A DNA stretch of 64,000 nt from Clostridia bacterium. GTDB taxonomy: Bacteria; Bacillota; Clostridia; Christensenellales; Borkfalkiaceae. The number at the start of each line of letters is the position of its first letter. Position 1 is the stretch's first letter. The stretch covers positions 62,001 to 126,000 of the forward strand of contig JAFVRR010000012.1 of the NCBI GenBank assembly GCA_017504165.1, given 5' to 3'. The notes beneath the pieces were generated by a model. That model was not told the origin of the DNA, ran no database searches, and worked only from the letters and a program-made list of their open reading frames with translations. Shown here in pieces: positions 53,732-61,846 of the stretch. The translations under genes and the position numbers were made by a program.

Positions 53732-55063
53732 TTAGTCGAGCGTAATTTCAACTTTAGTTTCATCGTATTTTATTCTATCGCCCGACTTGTTTATATTATC
53801 AACGTATTTAAGATATTCTTCTTTAGACGCAAATAGCGGTTTATAATTTTTTATAATTTCTTTAGCCTTTTCCGCTCCGTTTTCTAAAAGTTTTGTAAGG
53901 AAGGCAACTTGCATTTTTGCCGATTTTACGCATGCTTTTTCAGGGTCGGCAATTTTAAAGTCCATACCGTGGCTAGTTCCCGAAACACCACCGCAATAAG
54001 GATGAATTGTAGGCATAATCAAACTTAAATCGCCCATATCGGTACTACCCGTGCCGTAACTGTCTAAAAGTTTAAATTCTTCTTCTGGGATAATTTCGCT
54101 TGACGCTTCTTTTACAAGTTTTCTCATATCTTCGTTATTTACAAGCGGAGCATAACCAGGTTTATCAATAATTTCTATTTGAACGCCTATTGACAACGCC
54201 GAACCGATAAGCGCTTGGTTTATTCTTTTATTTGCCTTTAAAATAGCATCGTAAGTAAGACCCCTAACGTAAGTTTCAATAGTTACAAGTTCGGGAATAG
54301 CGTTAACAACGTCACCACCGTGAGTAATAATTGAGTGGAATCTAATTCTATCTTGCTCCATAAAGGTTTCACGAAGAGCGTTAACGGCAGACAAGCCTTG
54401 AGTTGCGGCGTATAAAGCGTTTTTACCATTCCAAGGCGAACCGCCCGCATGTGATGCTTTTCCTTTATAATGAACGGTTTTAGCAATACAACCTACCGCC
54501 CCGTGCGACACGGCGAAAATCGTAGCAGTATGCACCATAAACGCTATATCAACACCGTCAAAATATCCGCGGTGTAAAAATTCCGTTTTTCCGCCTAAAT
54601 ATTTAATAATGCCTTTCTTTTGAAGTTCAGACCTAAAGCCTATTTCAATCATCTCTTCCGCAGGTACTGCGCAAAGCCTAATTTTACCCGATAATTTAGA
54701 TAAAACCTTTTCATCTTTAAGCGCGCCCGCAATACCTAAAAGGGCTGCGCATTGAGCATTGTGACCACAAGCGTGAACGTAGTTGGTTTTTTCATCACGT
54801 TCAGGATGGTTTGCGCAAATTAAAGAGTCTAATTCACCTAAAATTAAAACTTCAGGACCAGGTCTACCCGTATCGATAACAGTATAAAAACCTGGGATAT
54901 TCCCCGCTTTAATTAGGCTATAGCCTAGTTTTTCAAACTGTTCTTCCATATATTTAGAAGTTTTAATTTCTTTATAACCCGTTTCAGGATTATTCCAAAT
55001 ATACCTTTCGGCGCTAAGCATTAAATCTCTGTATTTTTCAACAGCGCTAATTATATCTTTCAT
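53732..55063 (-). CDS. M20-family amidohydrolase (AbgB-like)
   Basis: M20D peptidase/amidohydrolase motifs are ERYIWNNPETGYKE, VLILGELDSLICANHPE, YVHACGHNAQCAALLGIA (metal His) and LCAVPAEEMIE (metal Glu). YKGKASHAGGSPWNGKNAL opens the dimerisation domain and TSHGMDFKIADP comes near the end. The closest named relatives cleave N-acyl amino acids or p-aminobenzoyl-glutamate. At 443 residues the size fits. No signal peptide is seen. It follows the ceramidase-family gene by 14 bases. Confidence 0.88.
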   Translation of the reverse strand: MKDIISAVEKYRDLMLSAERYIWNNPETGYKEIKTSKYMEEQFEKLGYSLIKAGNIPGFYTVIDTGRPGPEVLILGELDSLICANHPERDEKTNYVHACGHNAQCAALLGIAGALKDEKVLSKLSGKIRLCAVPAEEMIEIGFRSELQKKGIIKYLGGKTEFLHRGYFDGVDIAFMVHTATIFAVSHGAVGCIAKTVHYKGKASHAGGSPWNGKNALYAATQGLSAVNALRETFMEQDRIRFHSIITHGGDVVNAIPELVTIETYVRGLTYDAILKANKRINQALIGSALSIGVQIEIIDKPGYAPLVNNEDMRKLVKEASSEIIPEEEFKLLDSYGTGSTDMGDLSLIMPTIHPYCGGVSGTSHGMDFKIADPEKACVKSAKMQVAFLTKLLENGAEKAKEIIKNYKPLFASKEEYLKYVDNINKSGDRIKYDETKVEITLD

Positions 55064-55077
55064 ACTTTACCTATATT

Positions 55078-56412
55078 TTAAAGTGTTTTAAGTAAGTCTA
55101 ACATACCGTTTACAACGATATCGTCGCCACCTGGCGCAAGTTGAGAACCACGCGCTTCATATCCGCCTTCACTATACGATTTAGTAGTAGGAATATAACC
55201 GCCTTGGGTGTTAGTTAAACAACATAAAACCGTTTCTTTAAACGGAGAGCCTTCGCAAATACGCGTGCCGATTTCAGTAAACGGCTCACCACCGATACCT
55301 GCAAATACAAGGTCGCCAATTTTAACCGCACTTAAATAGAAAGGTACGGAAGTTGGTCCGTTTTCAAGTTTAATAATACGCGACGCCTCGGCAACAACGG
55401 TAGTAAGTTCCATTTCTTTATAAGGAAGTTCGTGCGCCCTACCGCTTGTGTAAAGGTCGTAAATCTTTCTCATTTCAGGAATTCTATCGTTTTCTTGGTG
55501 GGTTGGTAAATCTACCCTAGAAAAAGCGTAACTGATTTTGTCGCAGTTAATTTCTTCAGTAATAGAACAAATAGAAAGCACCGCGCCCGCGATAATTCTA
55601 CCCATATGTTCAGCGTGCTTAATGCTTCTTGGAACGCCGTCAAAATCAATGGTAGAAATTGCGCTTTCGCCCTTTGATGGTTTTACGTTAACGTGGTTTA
55701 CGTCCCCTTGCGCGCCGAGTAAGAAAATACATTTTGTATTTGGTACTGCTTTTTCGATAATATCGCAAACGAAACCCATATAGTCGGCGCTTATGTATTC
55801 CCCACCGACAGAGTCTGGGTGAGTGCCGAAGTTTACCATAAAGATATCGTAAGAGCCTTCTCTTGTAATTTTAATAAGTTTAACAGTTTCGTTAGGTTCT
55901 GCTAAAGGATAGTCGATATTAGGATTATTAACGCCAGGGTTAGTTGCAACCGAACCGTCTTTCATTCTATAACGACGAACGAAAGAAATATTTTTTGCCT
56001 CCCCTTTCGCAACGCCAAATTTACTTTCTTCTAAATCGTTTAAAGCGTAAACAGCAGCGTCCCTAACGCTTGTAATTAAAAAAGTATCGTACGCTTCGCT
56101 ACTTCTGTCGTCAGACGCAAAGTCTTTACCAACAACGGGGCCCGTGTGCGTATGTGAACAGTTGATAAAGATTGCATTTTTTTCAATGCCCGTTGCCTTG
56201 TTAATTTCTTCCTTCATCTCATCATAATACTTTTGAGCAAGCAAACAAAGGTCAAGCGCAATTACAACGGATTTTTTCTCGCCATCGTCAAAGGCAACCG
56301 CCCTTGCATATAAATTATCTAAAATACCTTTAACGTAGCGGTGCTCATAGTAGCCTACGATTGGCGCTCCATAAGGTGGGTTAATACAAATTTTACTGTA
56401 GCCTGTTTTCAT
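55078..56412 (-). CDS. Neutral/alkaline ceramidase-family protein, cytoplasmic
   Basis: The start MKTGYSKICINPPYGAPIVGYYEHRYVKGILDNLYARAVAFDDGEK and the motif FINCSHTHTGPVVG are the ceramidase-family N-terminal pattern with a zinc-binding HxH. MVNFGTHPDSVGG and FLLGAQGDVNHVN follow. At 444 residues the C-terminal immunoglobulin-like domain of secreted ceramidases is missing and there is no signal peptide, so a small-amide substrate inside the cell is more likely than ceramide. It shares an operon with an M20 amidohydrolase. AAAGGAG precedes the ATG. Confidence 0.82.
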   Translation of the reverse strand: MKTGYSKICINPPYGAPIVGYYEHRYVKGILDNLYARAVAFDDGEKKSVVIALDLCLLAQKYYDEMKEEINKATGIEKNAIFINCSHTHTGPVVGKDFASDDRSSEAYDTFLITSVRDAAVYALNDLEESKFGVAKGEAKNISFVRRYRMKDGSVATNPGVNNPNIDYPLAEPNETVKLIKITREGSYDIFMVNFGTHPDSVGGEYISADYMGFVCDIIEKAVPNTKCIFLLGAQGDVNHVNVKPSKGESAISTIDFDGVPRSIKHAEHMGRIIAGAVLSICSITEEINCDKISYAFSRVDLPTHQENDRIPEMRKIYDLYTSGRAHELPYKEMELTTVVAEASRIIKLENGPTSVPFYLSAVKIGDLVFAGIGGEPFTEIGTRICEGSPFKETVLCCLTNTQGGYIPTTKSYSEGGYEARGSQLAPGGDDIVVNGMLDLLKTL

Positions 56413-56462
56413 AAAAGTCTCCTTTATATAAAAAATTTTTTAATTTTAATTTATGTAAATAA

Positions 56463-56491
56463 ATTATACCACGCCTATAAAATTTTATCAA
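56463..56491 (-). promoter_or_regulatory. Promoter of the ceramidase-family / M20 operon
   Basis: TTGATA (56491-56486) and TATAAT (56468-56463) are 17 bases apart on the minus strand, about 45 bases before the leader reaches the ATG. Confidence 0.7.
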
Positions 56492-56511
56492 TAATAATTT
56501 TAAAAAAACGC

Positions 56512-56540
56512 TTGACAATTTACAATTCAAATTTTATAAT
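56512..56540 (+). promoter_or_regulatory. Perfect consensus promoter of thiT
   Basis: TTGACA (56512-56517) and TATAAT (56535-56540) are 17 bases apart, about seven bases before the riboswitch begins. Confidence 0.85.
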
Positions 56541-56546
56541 GAAGAA

Positions 56547-56622
56547 AAATAACGGGGTGCTGAAAGGCTGAGATTATACCCATTGAACCTAACAAGGTAA
56601 TGCTTGACGGGGACTAGTGTAA
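56547..56622 (+). promoter_or_regulatory. TPP riboswitch (THI element)
   Basis: The aptamer shows GGGGTGC (56554-56560), the pyrimidine-sensing CTGAGAT (56568-56574), TACCC, TTGAACCT (56583-56590), AAGGTAATGC and the closing GGGGACTAG. The gene behind it is a thiamine ECF S component, as expected. Thiamine diphosphate binding should switch the downstream terminator on. Confidence 0.95.
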
Positions 56623-56636
56623 ATCTTTTTTTCGCG

Positions 56637-56661
56637 CGCCTAATTTAGGCGTTATTTTTTT
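56637..56661 (+). terminator. Terminator of the riboswitch expression platform
   Basis: CGCCTAA (56637-56643) and TTAGGCG (56645-56651) form a stem followed by TTATTTTTTTT. It lies directly after the TPP aptamer, so transcriptional attenuation is likely. Confidence 0.75.
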
Positions 56662-56697
56662 GCCAAGCAAAAGGAGTAAGTCTTGGCAAGGAGGTTT
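56660..56697 (+). promoter_or_regulatory. Second hairpin around the thiT ribosome binding sites
   Basis: TTGCCAAG (56660-56667) pairs with CTTGGCAA (56682-56689). An AAAGGAG sits in the loop and AGGAGG follows the stem, so the fold may affect translation start. Confidence 0.5.
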
Positions 56698-57381
56698 ATG
56701 TTTTACAATTTTTTATCAATTTTTACGGTAATTGACGACGACGCGTCGTCAGGATTTATGTGGGTGTCGTACATATCACTATTCGTGCTTATTGCGATTA
56801 TGGTACTTTTATCTATCTTTAAAAAGAACCTTACCACTAAAACGCTTGCGTTTGCAGGGCTTACCATTGCAACGTCGTTTACCCTATCCTTTTTAAAGGT
56901 TTCGCCCGTTACTTACGGCGGAAGTATAACGCTTGCTAGTATGTTGCCAATTTGTATTTTTGCATACGCTTTCGGCTTAGGTCCAGCGTTACTCGTTGGG
57001 CTTGTTTACGGATTTTTACAATTTATTCAAAACCCGTATATCTTCTCTTACGCAACTTTCTTACTCGACTTTTTACTCGCATTCTCGTCAATTGCGATGA
57101 TGCCGATAATAAAAGCGATATTTAAAGACAAAAAGTACACGCCTGTTATTGCTATTTGCTTTGTATTTTTAGTTAGATTTATCTTCCACTTTATGTCGGG
57201 ATTAATCTACTTTGACAACGGCGGTATTTGGGCAAATTTACCACAAGATAACGCCTTTATTTACTCGTTTTTATATCAAATAACCTATTTACTTCCAGAT
57301 TTACTTGTAAACTTAGCGGTACTTATACCACTAATTGCAACTAATAAATTTAAATACTTAATTAGTTTTATGGAAAAATAA
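56698..57381 (+). CDS. thiT: Thiamine ECF transporter S component
   Basis: The protein has about 227 residues and six hydrophobic segments. FLKVSPVTYGGSITLASMLPICIFAYAFGLGPALLVGLVYGFLQFI is the ThiT-type region that binds thiamine, and the TPP riboswitch upstream confirms the substrate class. The shared EcfT-EcfA module is not in the window. Two starts are possible: ATG 56698 with AGGAGG only a few bases upstream, or TTG 56683 with AAAGGAG at ideal spacing. I give the ATG, with reserve. Confidence 0.93.
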   Translation: MFYNFLSIFTVIDDDASSGFMWVSYISLFVLIAIMVLLSIFKKNLTTKTLAFAGLTIATSFTLSFLKVSPVTYGGSITLASMLPICIFAYAFGLGPALLVGLVYGFLQFIQNPYIFSYATFLLDFLLAFSSIAMMPIIKAIFKDKKYTPVIAICFVFLVRFIFHFMSGLIYFDNGGIWANLPQDNAFIYSFLYQITYLLPDLLVNLAVLIPLIATNKFKYLISFMEK

Positions 57382-57388
57382 TAAAATA

Positions 57389-57417
57389 AAGCCTTGGCGG
57401 AACGCCAAGGCTTTTGA
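57389..57417 (+). terminator. Intrinsic terminator of thiT
   Basis: AAGCCTTGGCG (57389-57399) pairs with CGCCAAGGCTT (57403-57413), with T residues following. Confidence 0.85.
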
Positions 57418-57451
57418 TTATTTAAATTTAAATAAAGCACTTATTTAAAGG

Positions 57452-57493
57452 CATAGTAACAAGTTAGACAAGGCTCGCGAAGGGTTGATAACA
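57452..57493. repeat. Imperfect intergenic repeat, copy A (short)
   Basis: Shares CAAGGCTCGCGAAGGGTT with copy C and the AACaAGTTAG-type start with copy B, but lacks the hairpin core. A 9-5-9 inverted repeat (57427-57449) containing AAAGCAC, also found before copy B, lies just upstream. Confidence 0.6.
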
Positions 57494-57514
57494 CAAATTT
57501 ATAAAACATTTAAA

Positions 57515-57628
57515 AAGCACTAGAAACGAGTTAGGCAAGGCTCTTGGAATTTTGCGGACACGATAGACCTTATTGGTCATTGGGGTCGCAAAAGAACAAA
57601 GAAACAAAGCATAACGACGTTTATAGGG
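57515..57628. repeat. Imperfect intergenic repeat, copy B
   Basis: About 114 bases beginning AAAAGCACTAGAAACGAG and containing GGCAAGGCTC. A hairpin core follows (TTTTGCG outer arm with GCAAAA; GACC/GGTC inner arm), and the tail is GACGTTTATAGGGCTA. No reading frame is visible. Confidence 0.6.
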
Positions 57629-57638
57629 CTAAAAAATA

Positions 57639-57668
57639 AAAGCATTGGACTAACCAATGCTTTTTATT
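57639..57668. terminator. Bidirectional terminator, probably of rplS
   Basis: AAAAGCATTGG pairs with CCAATGCTTTT around ACTAA, with T runs on both strands. On the minus strand it lies after rplS and repeat copy C. Confidence 0.88.
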
Positions 57669-57686
57669 TTTGATTTTTATTAATAG

Positions 57687-57800
57687 GATAGAAGCAAGAA
57701 TTTCAAGGCTCGCGAAGGGTTTTGGATGAGATTAACCTTGCTCGGTTATCGAAGTCAAAACACTAAGCAGTAAACGCAGAAATTCGATGCTTATAGACTA
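57687..57800. repeat. Imperfect intergenic repeat, copy C
   Basis: About 110 bases with CAAGGCTCGCGAAGGGTT. The hairpin core has TTTTG and CAAAA outer arms and AACC/GGTT inner arms, and the tail GATGCTTATAGACTA resembles copy B. It ends at the rplS stop codon and would be cotranscribed with rplS. Confidence 0.6.
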
Positions 57801-58142
57801 TTAAAGGATTTCTTTAACCTTAGCAGCCTTACCAGTTAAACCACGTAAGTAATAAAGTTTAGCACGACGAACAGCGCCTTTCTTAACAACTTTAACTTCA
57901 GTTACCTTTGGTGAGTGAAGTGGGAAAGTTCTTTCAACGCCTACACCGAAACTAATTCTTCTAACTGTAAAAGTTTCGCTAATACCGCCACCGCGTTTAG
58001 CAATAACGATACCTTCGTATGCTTGGATTCTTTCTCTAGTTCCTTCAATAACCTTAAATGATACCTTTACAGTATCGCCGACGTTGAATTTTGGAACTTC
58101 AGTTTTAACGTTTTCTTGATTGATTTGTTCAATTATATTCAT
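57801..58142 (-). CDS. rplS: Large ribosomal subunit protein bL19
   Basis: Family features are [106 protein letters not shown], essentially the full L19 pattern in 113 residues. It lies at the 50S-30S interface. Usually it follows trmD directly; here seven genes and its own promoter and leader separate it from trmD. GGAGG precedes the ATG. Confidence 0.98.
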   Translation of the reverse strand: MNIIEQINQENVKTEVPKFNVGDTVKVSFKVIEGTRERIQAYEGIVIAKRGGGISETFTVRRISFGVGVERTFPLHSPKVTEVKVVKKGAVRRAKLYYLRGLTGKAAKVKEIL

Positions 58143-58159
58143 GACTTATACCTCCATAA

Positions 58160-58200
58160 TTACGCGGTGTTCATTATCAAAAGTAAGAGGACCACCCGAA
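58160..58200 (-). promoter_or_regulatory. Probable L19 leader (autoregulatory mRNA element)
   Basis: The leader contains GGTGGTC (58196-58190, minus) facing GAACACC (58172-58166), followed by GCG and the ribosome binding site. A short stem with a GAACACCGCG-type 3-prime arm ahead of GGAGG is the pattern I recall for L19 leaders of Firmicutes. The match is from memory only. Confidence 0.5.
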
Positions 58201-58210
58201 GTCTTGTAAT

Positions 58211-58239
58211 ATTTTACCATAGTTTTATACTATTGGCAA
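58211..58239 (-). promoter_or_regulatory. rplS promoter
   Basis: TTGCCA (58239-58234) and TAAAAT (58216-58211) are 17 bases apart on the minus strand, giving a leader of about 65 bases. Confidence 0.7.
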
Positions 58240-58245
58240 GCGTTT

Positions 58246-59397
58246 TTAGTCCTTTTTAGTAAACTTTTTATCAGTTTTTTCAGGTTTTTCGCCCAAAACT
58301 GAAAAATAATTACATTCTAACTTGCCGTTATATATTTTGCGTTTTTTATTAGCCTTTTTTCTAAAAAGCCTTTCAAAATCGGTAACCGACGTCAACGTAT
58401 ACGCCGACCAATTGTTAAGTTTACTATAAACTTCGCCGTAATCACGATATAGCGAAACTATAGTTTTTCTATCAAGTAGCCTTTCGCCGTATGGCGGATT
58501 TGTAATAATTACACCGTCTTTTAGTCTAGATGAAAATTCGCGCATATCGGCGCGTTGAAAATGTATCGCGTCAAGTACCCCTGCCTTTTCGGCGTGTTTT
58601 CTAGCAAGGCGAATTTGAGATTCTTCTATATCAAAAGCGTAAATTTTAAGTTCGGTTTCGTTATCTATTGAATTTATTGCATTCTTCTTCATATCTTCCC
58701 AAAAGGAAAGGTCGAACTTTTTATAACGAAGAAAGTCAAAATCACGGTAAAGTCCCGGCGCTATATTTTTAGCAATAAGCGCACCTTCAATTGGAATTGT
58801 ACCCGACCCGCAAAACAAATCGGCAAGCGGTCTAGATTTATTCCACACGGAAAGAAGTATTAAAGCGGCGGCAACGTTTTCTTTAAGCGGAGCGTCGCCG
58901 ATAAGTTCCTTTCTATACCCCCTTTTATTCAAACTTTCGCCAGACGTATCAAGGGATATTATACAGTAATCACGCCTTAAAATAAACTCTATTTTATACC
59001 TTTCGCCACTTTCGGTTAATTCAGTATCGTACTTACTAATAAGCCTTTTACATATAGCCTTTTTTATAATTGACGCGCACGCTTGAACGGAAGTTAGTTT
59101 AGACTCTATCGAAGAACCGTAAACTTCAATTTTGCCCTTTTTATCTATATAATTTTCAAAATCTATTAGCGAAACACCGTCGAAAAGTTCGTCAAAAGTT
59201 TGCGCTTTAAAAGAGCCTAGTTTAATAAACACCCTAGACGCCGTTCTTAAATGCAAATTAAATAAGGCGACCGTTTTTAAGTCGCCAGAAACTTCAACTC
59301 TTCCGTTTATAGCGGTAGAGTCTAAGCCCGTTAATTTGTAAATTTCTCTTTTAACTACGCCCTCAAGCCCTGAAGGTGCAGAAACTGTTATTTGCAT
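58246..59397 (-). CDS. THUMP-domain SAM-dependent rRNA guanine methyltransferase (RlmL/YpsC type)
   Basis: An N-terminal THUMP domain (about 1-155; QITVSAPSGLEGVVKREIYKL, HLRTASRVFIKLGSF) is followed by a Rossmann methyltransferase: RPLADLFCGSGTIPIEGALIAKNIAPG, AFDIEESQIRLARKHAEKAG and the catalytic VIITNPPYGERLL. The family methylates N2 of guanine in 23S rRNA. At 383 residues it is the size of Bacillus YpsC. It starts one base into the yraN stop region and belongs to the rbgA-rnhB operon. Confidence 0.92.
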   Translation of the reverse strand: MQITVSAPSGLEGVVKREIYKLTGLDSTAINGRVEVSGDLKTVALFNLHLRTASRVFIKLGSFKAQTFDELFDGVSLIDFENYIDKKGKIEVYGSSIESKLTSVQACASIIKKAICKRLISKYDTELTESGERYKIEFILRRDYCIISLDTSGESLNKRGYRKELIGDAPLKENVAAALILLSVWNKSRPLADLFCGSGTIPIEGALIAKNIAPGLYRDFDFLRYKKFDLSFWEDMKKNAINSIDNETELKIYAFDIEESQIRLARKHAEKAGVLDAIHFQRADMREFSSRLKDGVIITNPPYGERLLDRKTIVSLYRDYGEVYSKLNNWSAYTLTSVTDFERLFRKKANKKRKIYNGKLECNYFSVLGEKPEKTDKKFTKKD

Positions 59398-59759
59398 TAA
59401 AAAGCCTCGCTTATAAGGTTAATTTCTTCGCCTAAAACTTCCGCTACGGTGAACGAAACGGCAATATCTTCAATCCCTTTAGAATTTATATAAAAGTTGG
59501 CTATATCGCGATATTTCGACTGTTTTTTATAGTCAACCGCTTCGGCGGGAGTACCGAAAACCGTTGTTGAACGGGTTTTTACTTCAACAAAAACTATTTC
59601 GCCCGTTTTAGATTTTACAATAATATCTGCCTCGCCAAAAGGACATCTGTAATTTTTCTCTAATACCTTAAACCCTAATTTTTTTAGATGATTAGAAACT
59701 AAATCTTCTCCTTTTCTACCAAGAAGTTTTTTATAAAAGTCTTTCTGTGAATTTCGCAT
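59397..59759 (-). CDS. YraN family endonuclease-like protein (UPF0102)
   Basis: Family signature: GRKGEDLVSNHLKKLGFKVLEKNYRCPFGEADIIVKSKTGEIVFVEVKTRSTTVFGTPAEAV, with the nuclease-type Glu, Asp and E-x-K residues. At 120 residues it is complete. Function is uncertain; it resembles Holliday-junction and restriction-type nucleases. AAGGAG lies eight bases before the ATG at 59759, so an unusually long 61-base overlap with the rnhB end appears real. rnhB-yraN adjacency is common. Confidence 0.9.
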   Translation of the reverse strand: MRNSQKDFYKKLLGRKGEDLVSNHLKKLGFKVLEKNYRCPFGEADIIVKSKTGEIVFVEVKTRSTTVFGTPAEAVDYKKQSKYRDIANFYINSKGIEDIAVSFTVAEVLGEEINLISEAF

Positions 59760-60319
59760 GGACCAAACTCCTTAATTGCGGTAATATGTTCTTTAGTGCC
59801 GTAGCCACTATTTCTTTCAAAGCCGTATTGAGGATAAATTTTAGAATACTCTTCCATAATTTTATCCCTTGTAACTTTTGCAACGATGGACGCTGCGCCG
59901 ATTAAATAACTTTTTGCGTCCCCTTTTATTATAGACACCGTTTTATACGGAATATCAAGTTTAACGGCGTCAATTATTACTGCATCGGGCTTAACGGATA
60001 ACTTTTCAACGCAATTAGCCATACATTTTTTTGTAGCGTTTAAAATGTTAATTCTATCAATCTCGTCATGCTCGATACGGCATACGGAATAGGAAATTGC
60101 CTTTTTAATAATCTCTTCGTAGATTTTTTCGCGTTTTTTCTTTGATAGTTTTTTACTGTCGTCTACACCCTCTATTATATCGTCAAGCGGTAAAATAACC
60201 GCAGCGCAAACTACAGGACCACAAAGCGGACCGCGACCAACTTCGTCTATTCCCGCTATATAATTACAACCTTCGTTTAACAAAAGTCGTTCGTTTTCAA
60301 GTTTACTAATCGTTTCCAT
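59699..60319 (-). CDS. rnhB: Ribonuclease HII
   Basis: RNase HII removes ribonucleotides and RNA from RNA-DNA hybrids. The catalytic acids are in YIAGIDEVGRGPLCGPVVCAAV (Asp, Glu), VIIDAVKLDIPY and AASIVAKVTRDKIMEEY. NSGYGTKEHITAIKEFGPCEIHRKTF is the C-terminal pattern. At 206 residues it is of standard length, beginning METISKLENERLLL. The start overlaps the rbgA end by 14 bases. Confidence 0.96.
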   Translation of the reverse strand: METISKLENERLLLNEGCNYIAGIDEVGRGPLCGPVVCAAVILPLDDIIEGVDDSKKLSKKKREKIYEEIIKKAISYSVCRIEHDEIDRINILNATKKCMANCVEKLSVKPDAVIIDAVKLDIPYKTVSIIKGDAKSYLIGAASIVAKVTRDKIMEEYSKIYPQYGFERNSGYGTKEHITAIKEFGPCEIHRKTFIKNFLVEKEKI

Positions 60320-61151
60320 TGTCTATAAATAATATCTTACCTAGTTTTCCTTTGCGTAAATCGGTAAATAAAAGTTTACTTACCCTATCGTAATCAATCT
60401 CTCCACCCTTTTTAAGCGCACCGCGTTTTGCGCCTATTTCTTCAAGTATTTCTAGCGGAGTTTTATCTAAAACGTCAATGTTATAAGTGGTTTTTATAGC
60501 GTTTTCGTAATTTACAGTAAGGTATTTTATAAGTTCTATTGCAAGTTCGTTAAAGTCTAAAATATCGTCGTTAATACTGCCGATATACGCCAAAAATTTA
60601 GCGTTTTCTTGACTGTCGAAACTTGGCGGAGTAGTGCCCGGGGTGTCTAAAAGTTCTAAGTCTTTAACCTTTACCCATTGTTTATCTTTAGTGACGCCCG
60701 CTTTATCCCCCGTCCTTGCCTTTTTACCGCCTGTAAGTAGGTTTATAACCGTAGATTTACCCGTGTTTGGAATTCCTACAACCATAGCCCTTAACGGCTT
60801 TTTAACGCCCTTTTGCTTATACCTATCTAAAACGGGTTTTAACATATCGAAAATGGCGTTATAGATACTTTTTAAACTCTTTTCGTTAACGCCAACTGAA
60901 GTTATTACCCTTTTATTTTGGCTTTCAAAAATCTTAATAACTTTTTTAAGGTCGGCTTGGTCAACAAGGTCGGATTTATTAAGCAGATAAAGTACCGGCT
61001 TATTAGAAAAAACCTTTTCTAGCCTTTTATTCATGCATGCGAAAGGAGCTCTGCTGTCTAGTACGAAAATAATACCGTCAACGAGCTTAACTTCTTCTTC
61101 CATCATTCTAATTGCCCTAGTCATATGACCGGGAAACCATTGTAAATGCAT
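60306..61151 (-). CDS. rbgA: Ribosome biogenesis GTPase A
   Basis: RbgA (YlqF) is a circularly permuted GTPase required for late 50S assembly. The G motifs appear in permuted order: FVLDSRAPFA, LLNKSDLVD (G4), then VVGIPNTGKSTVINLL (G1) and LLDTPGTTPPSFD (G3). The start MHLQWFPGHMTRAIRMMEE is diagnostic. At 281 residues it is complete. It follows trmD by 17 bases; in Bacillus rplS lies between these two genes. Confidence 0.96.
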   Translation of the reverse strand: MHLQWFPGHMTRAIRMMEEEVKLVDGIIFVLDSRAPFACMNKRLEKVFSNKPVLYLLNKSDLVDQADLKKVIKIFESQNKRVITSVGVNEKSLKSIYNAIFDMLKPVLDRYKQKGVKKPLRAMVVGIPNTGKSTVINLLTGGKKARTGDKAGVTKDKQWVKVKDLELLDTPGTTPPSFDSQENAKFLAYIGSINDDILDFNELAIELIKYLTVNYENAIKTTYNIDVLDKTPLEILEEIGAKRGALKKGGEIDYDRVSKLLFTDLRKGKLGKILFIDNGND

Positions 61152-61168
61152 AAAATTTTCCTTTGTTT

Positions 61169-61846
61169 TTATTTGCTTTCTTTATCTAATAGGTCGGGGC
61201 GTTTTTCCTTAGTTATTCTAACCGATTCGTTATATCGCCATTTATCAACTTCGGCGTGGTTACCCGAAACAAGCACGCTTGGAACTTTCATTCCTTCAAA
61301 TTCTTGTGGGCGAGTGTATTGCGGATACTCAAGTAACCCGCTAGAGAAAGATTCTTCCATAAGCGACTCTGAACTAATAACACCGTCTACGTACCTAGCA
61401 AGACAGTCGGTTATAACCATTGCGGGAAGTTCCCCGCCCGTCAATACGAAATCGCCGATAGAAATTTCTTCATCGATATACTTATCAATTACCCTTTGGT
61501 CAACCCCTTCGTAATGACCGCATAAAATAACGATATGCTCCGCCTCAATTAAATCTTTTACCCTTTTTTGAGTAAAAGTGCTACCTTTAGGGGAAGTGAA
61601 AATTCTCTTTGCTTTATGGTCAGGGTCAACTGCTTTAATCGCGTCGGCAATAGGTTGCGGAGTCATAACCATTCCCGCGCCACCACCAAAAGGATAATCG
61701 TCGCAATTCTTGTGCTTATTTTTTGAGTAATCGCGAATATTATAGACGTTGATTTCAATTTTGCCCGACTCTTTCGCCCTACCGATAATACTCTCTTCAA
61801 GTGGGGTAAACATTTCGGGGAAAAGGGTTAAAATATCAACTTTCAT
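61169..61846 (-). CDS. trmD: tRNA (guanine-N1)-methyltransferase
   Basis: TrmD methylates G37 of tRNA and belongs to the SPOUT knot fold. Motifs are VDILTLFPEMFTPLEESIIGRAKESG, YPFGGGAGMVMTPQPI, ILCGHYEGVDQRVID, ISIGDFVLTGGELPAMVITDCLARYVDGVI and GLLEYPQYTRPQEFEG. At 225 residues it is slightly shorter than the usual 240 but complete. It overlaps rimM by 11 bases. Because it lies in the S16-RimM-TrmD operon, expression is tied to ribosome synthesis. Confidence 0.97.
   Translation of the reverse strand: MKVDILTLFPEMFTPLEESIIGRAKESGKIEINVYNIRDYSKNKHKNCDDYPFGGGAGMVMTPQPIADAIKAVDPDHKAKRIFTSPKGSTFTQKRVKDLIEAEHIVILCGHYEGVDQRVIDKYIDEEISIGDFVLTGGELPAMVITDCLARYVDGVISSESLMEESFSSGLLEYPQYTRPQEFEGMKVPSVLVSGNHAEVDKWRYNESVRITKEKRPDLLDKESK

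Noticed and set aside
57452-57800. CRISPR array
   Set aside because: The three repeats are unequal in length, unevenly spaced and about 110 bases long, with no regular spacers and no cas genes.
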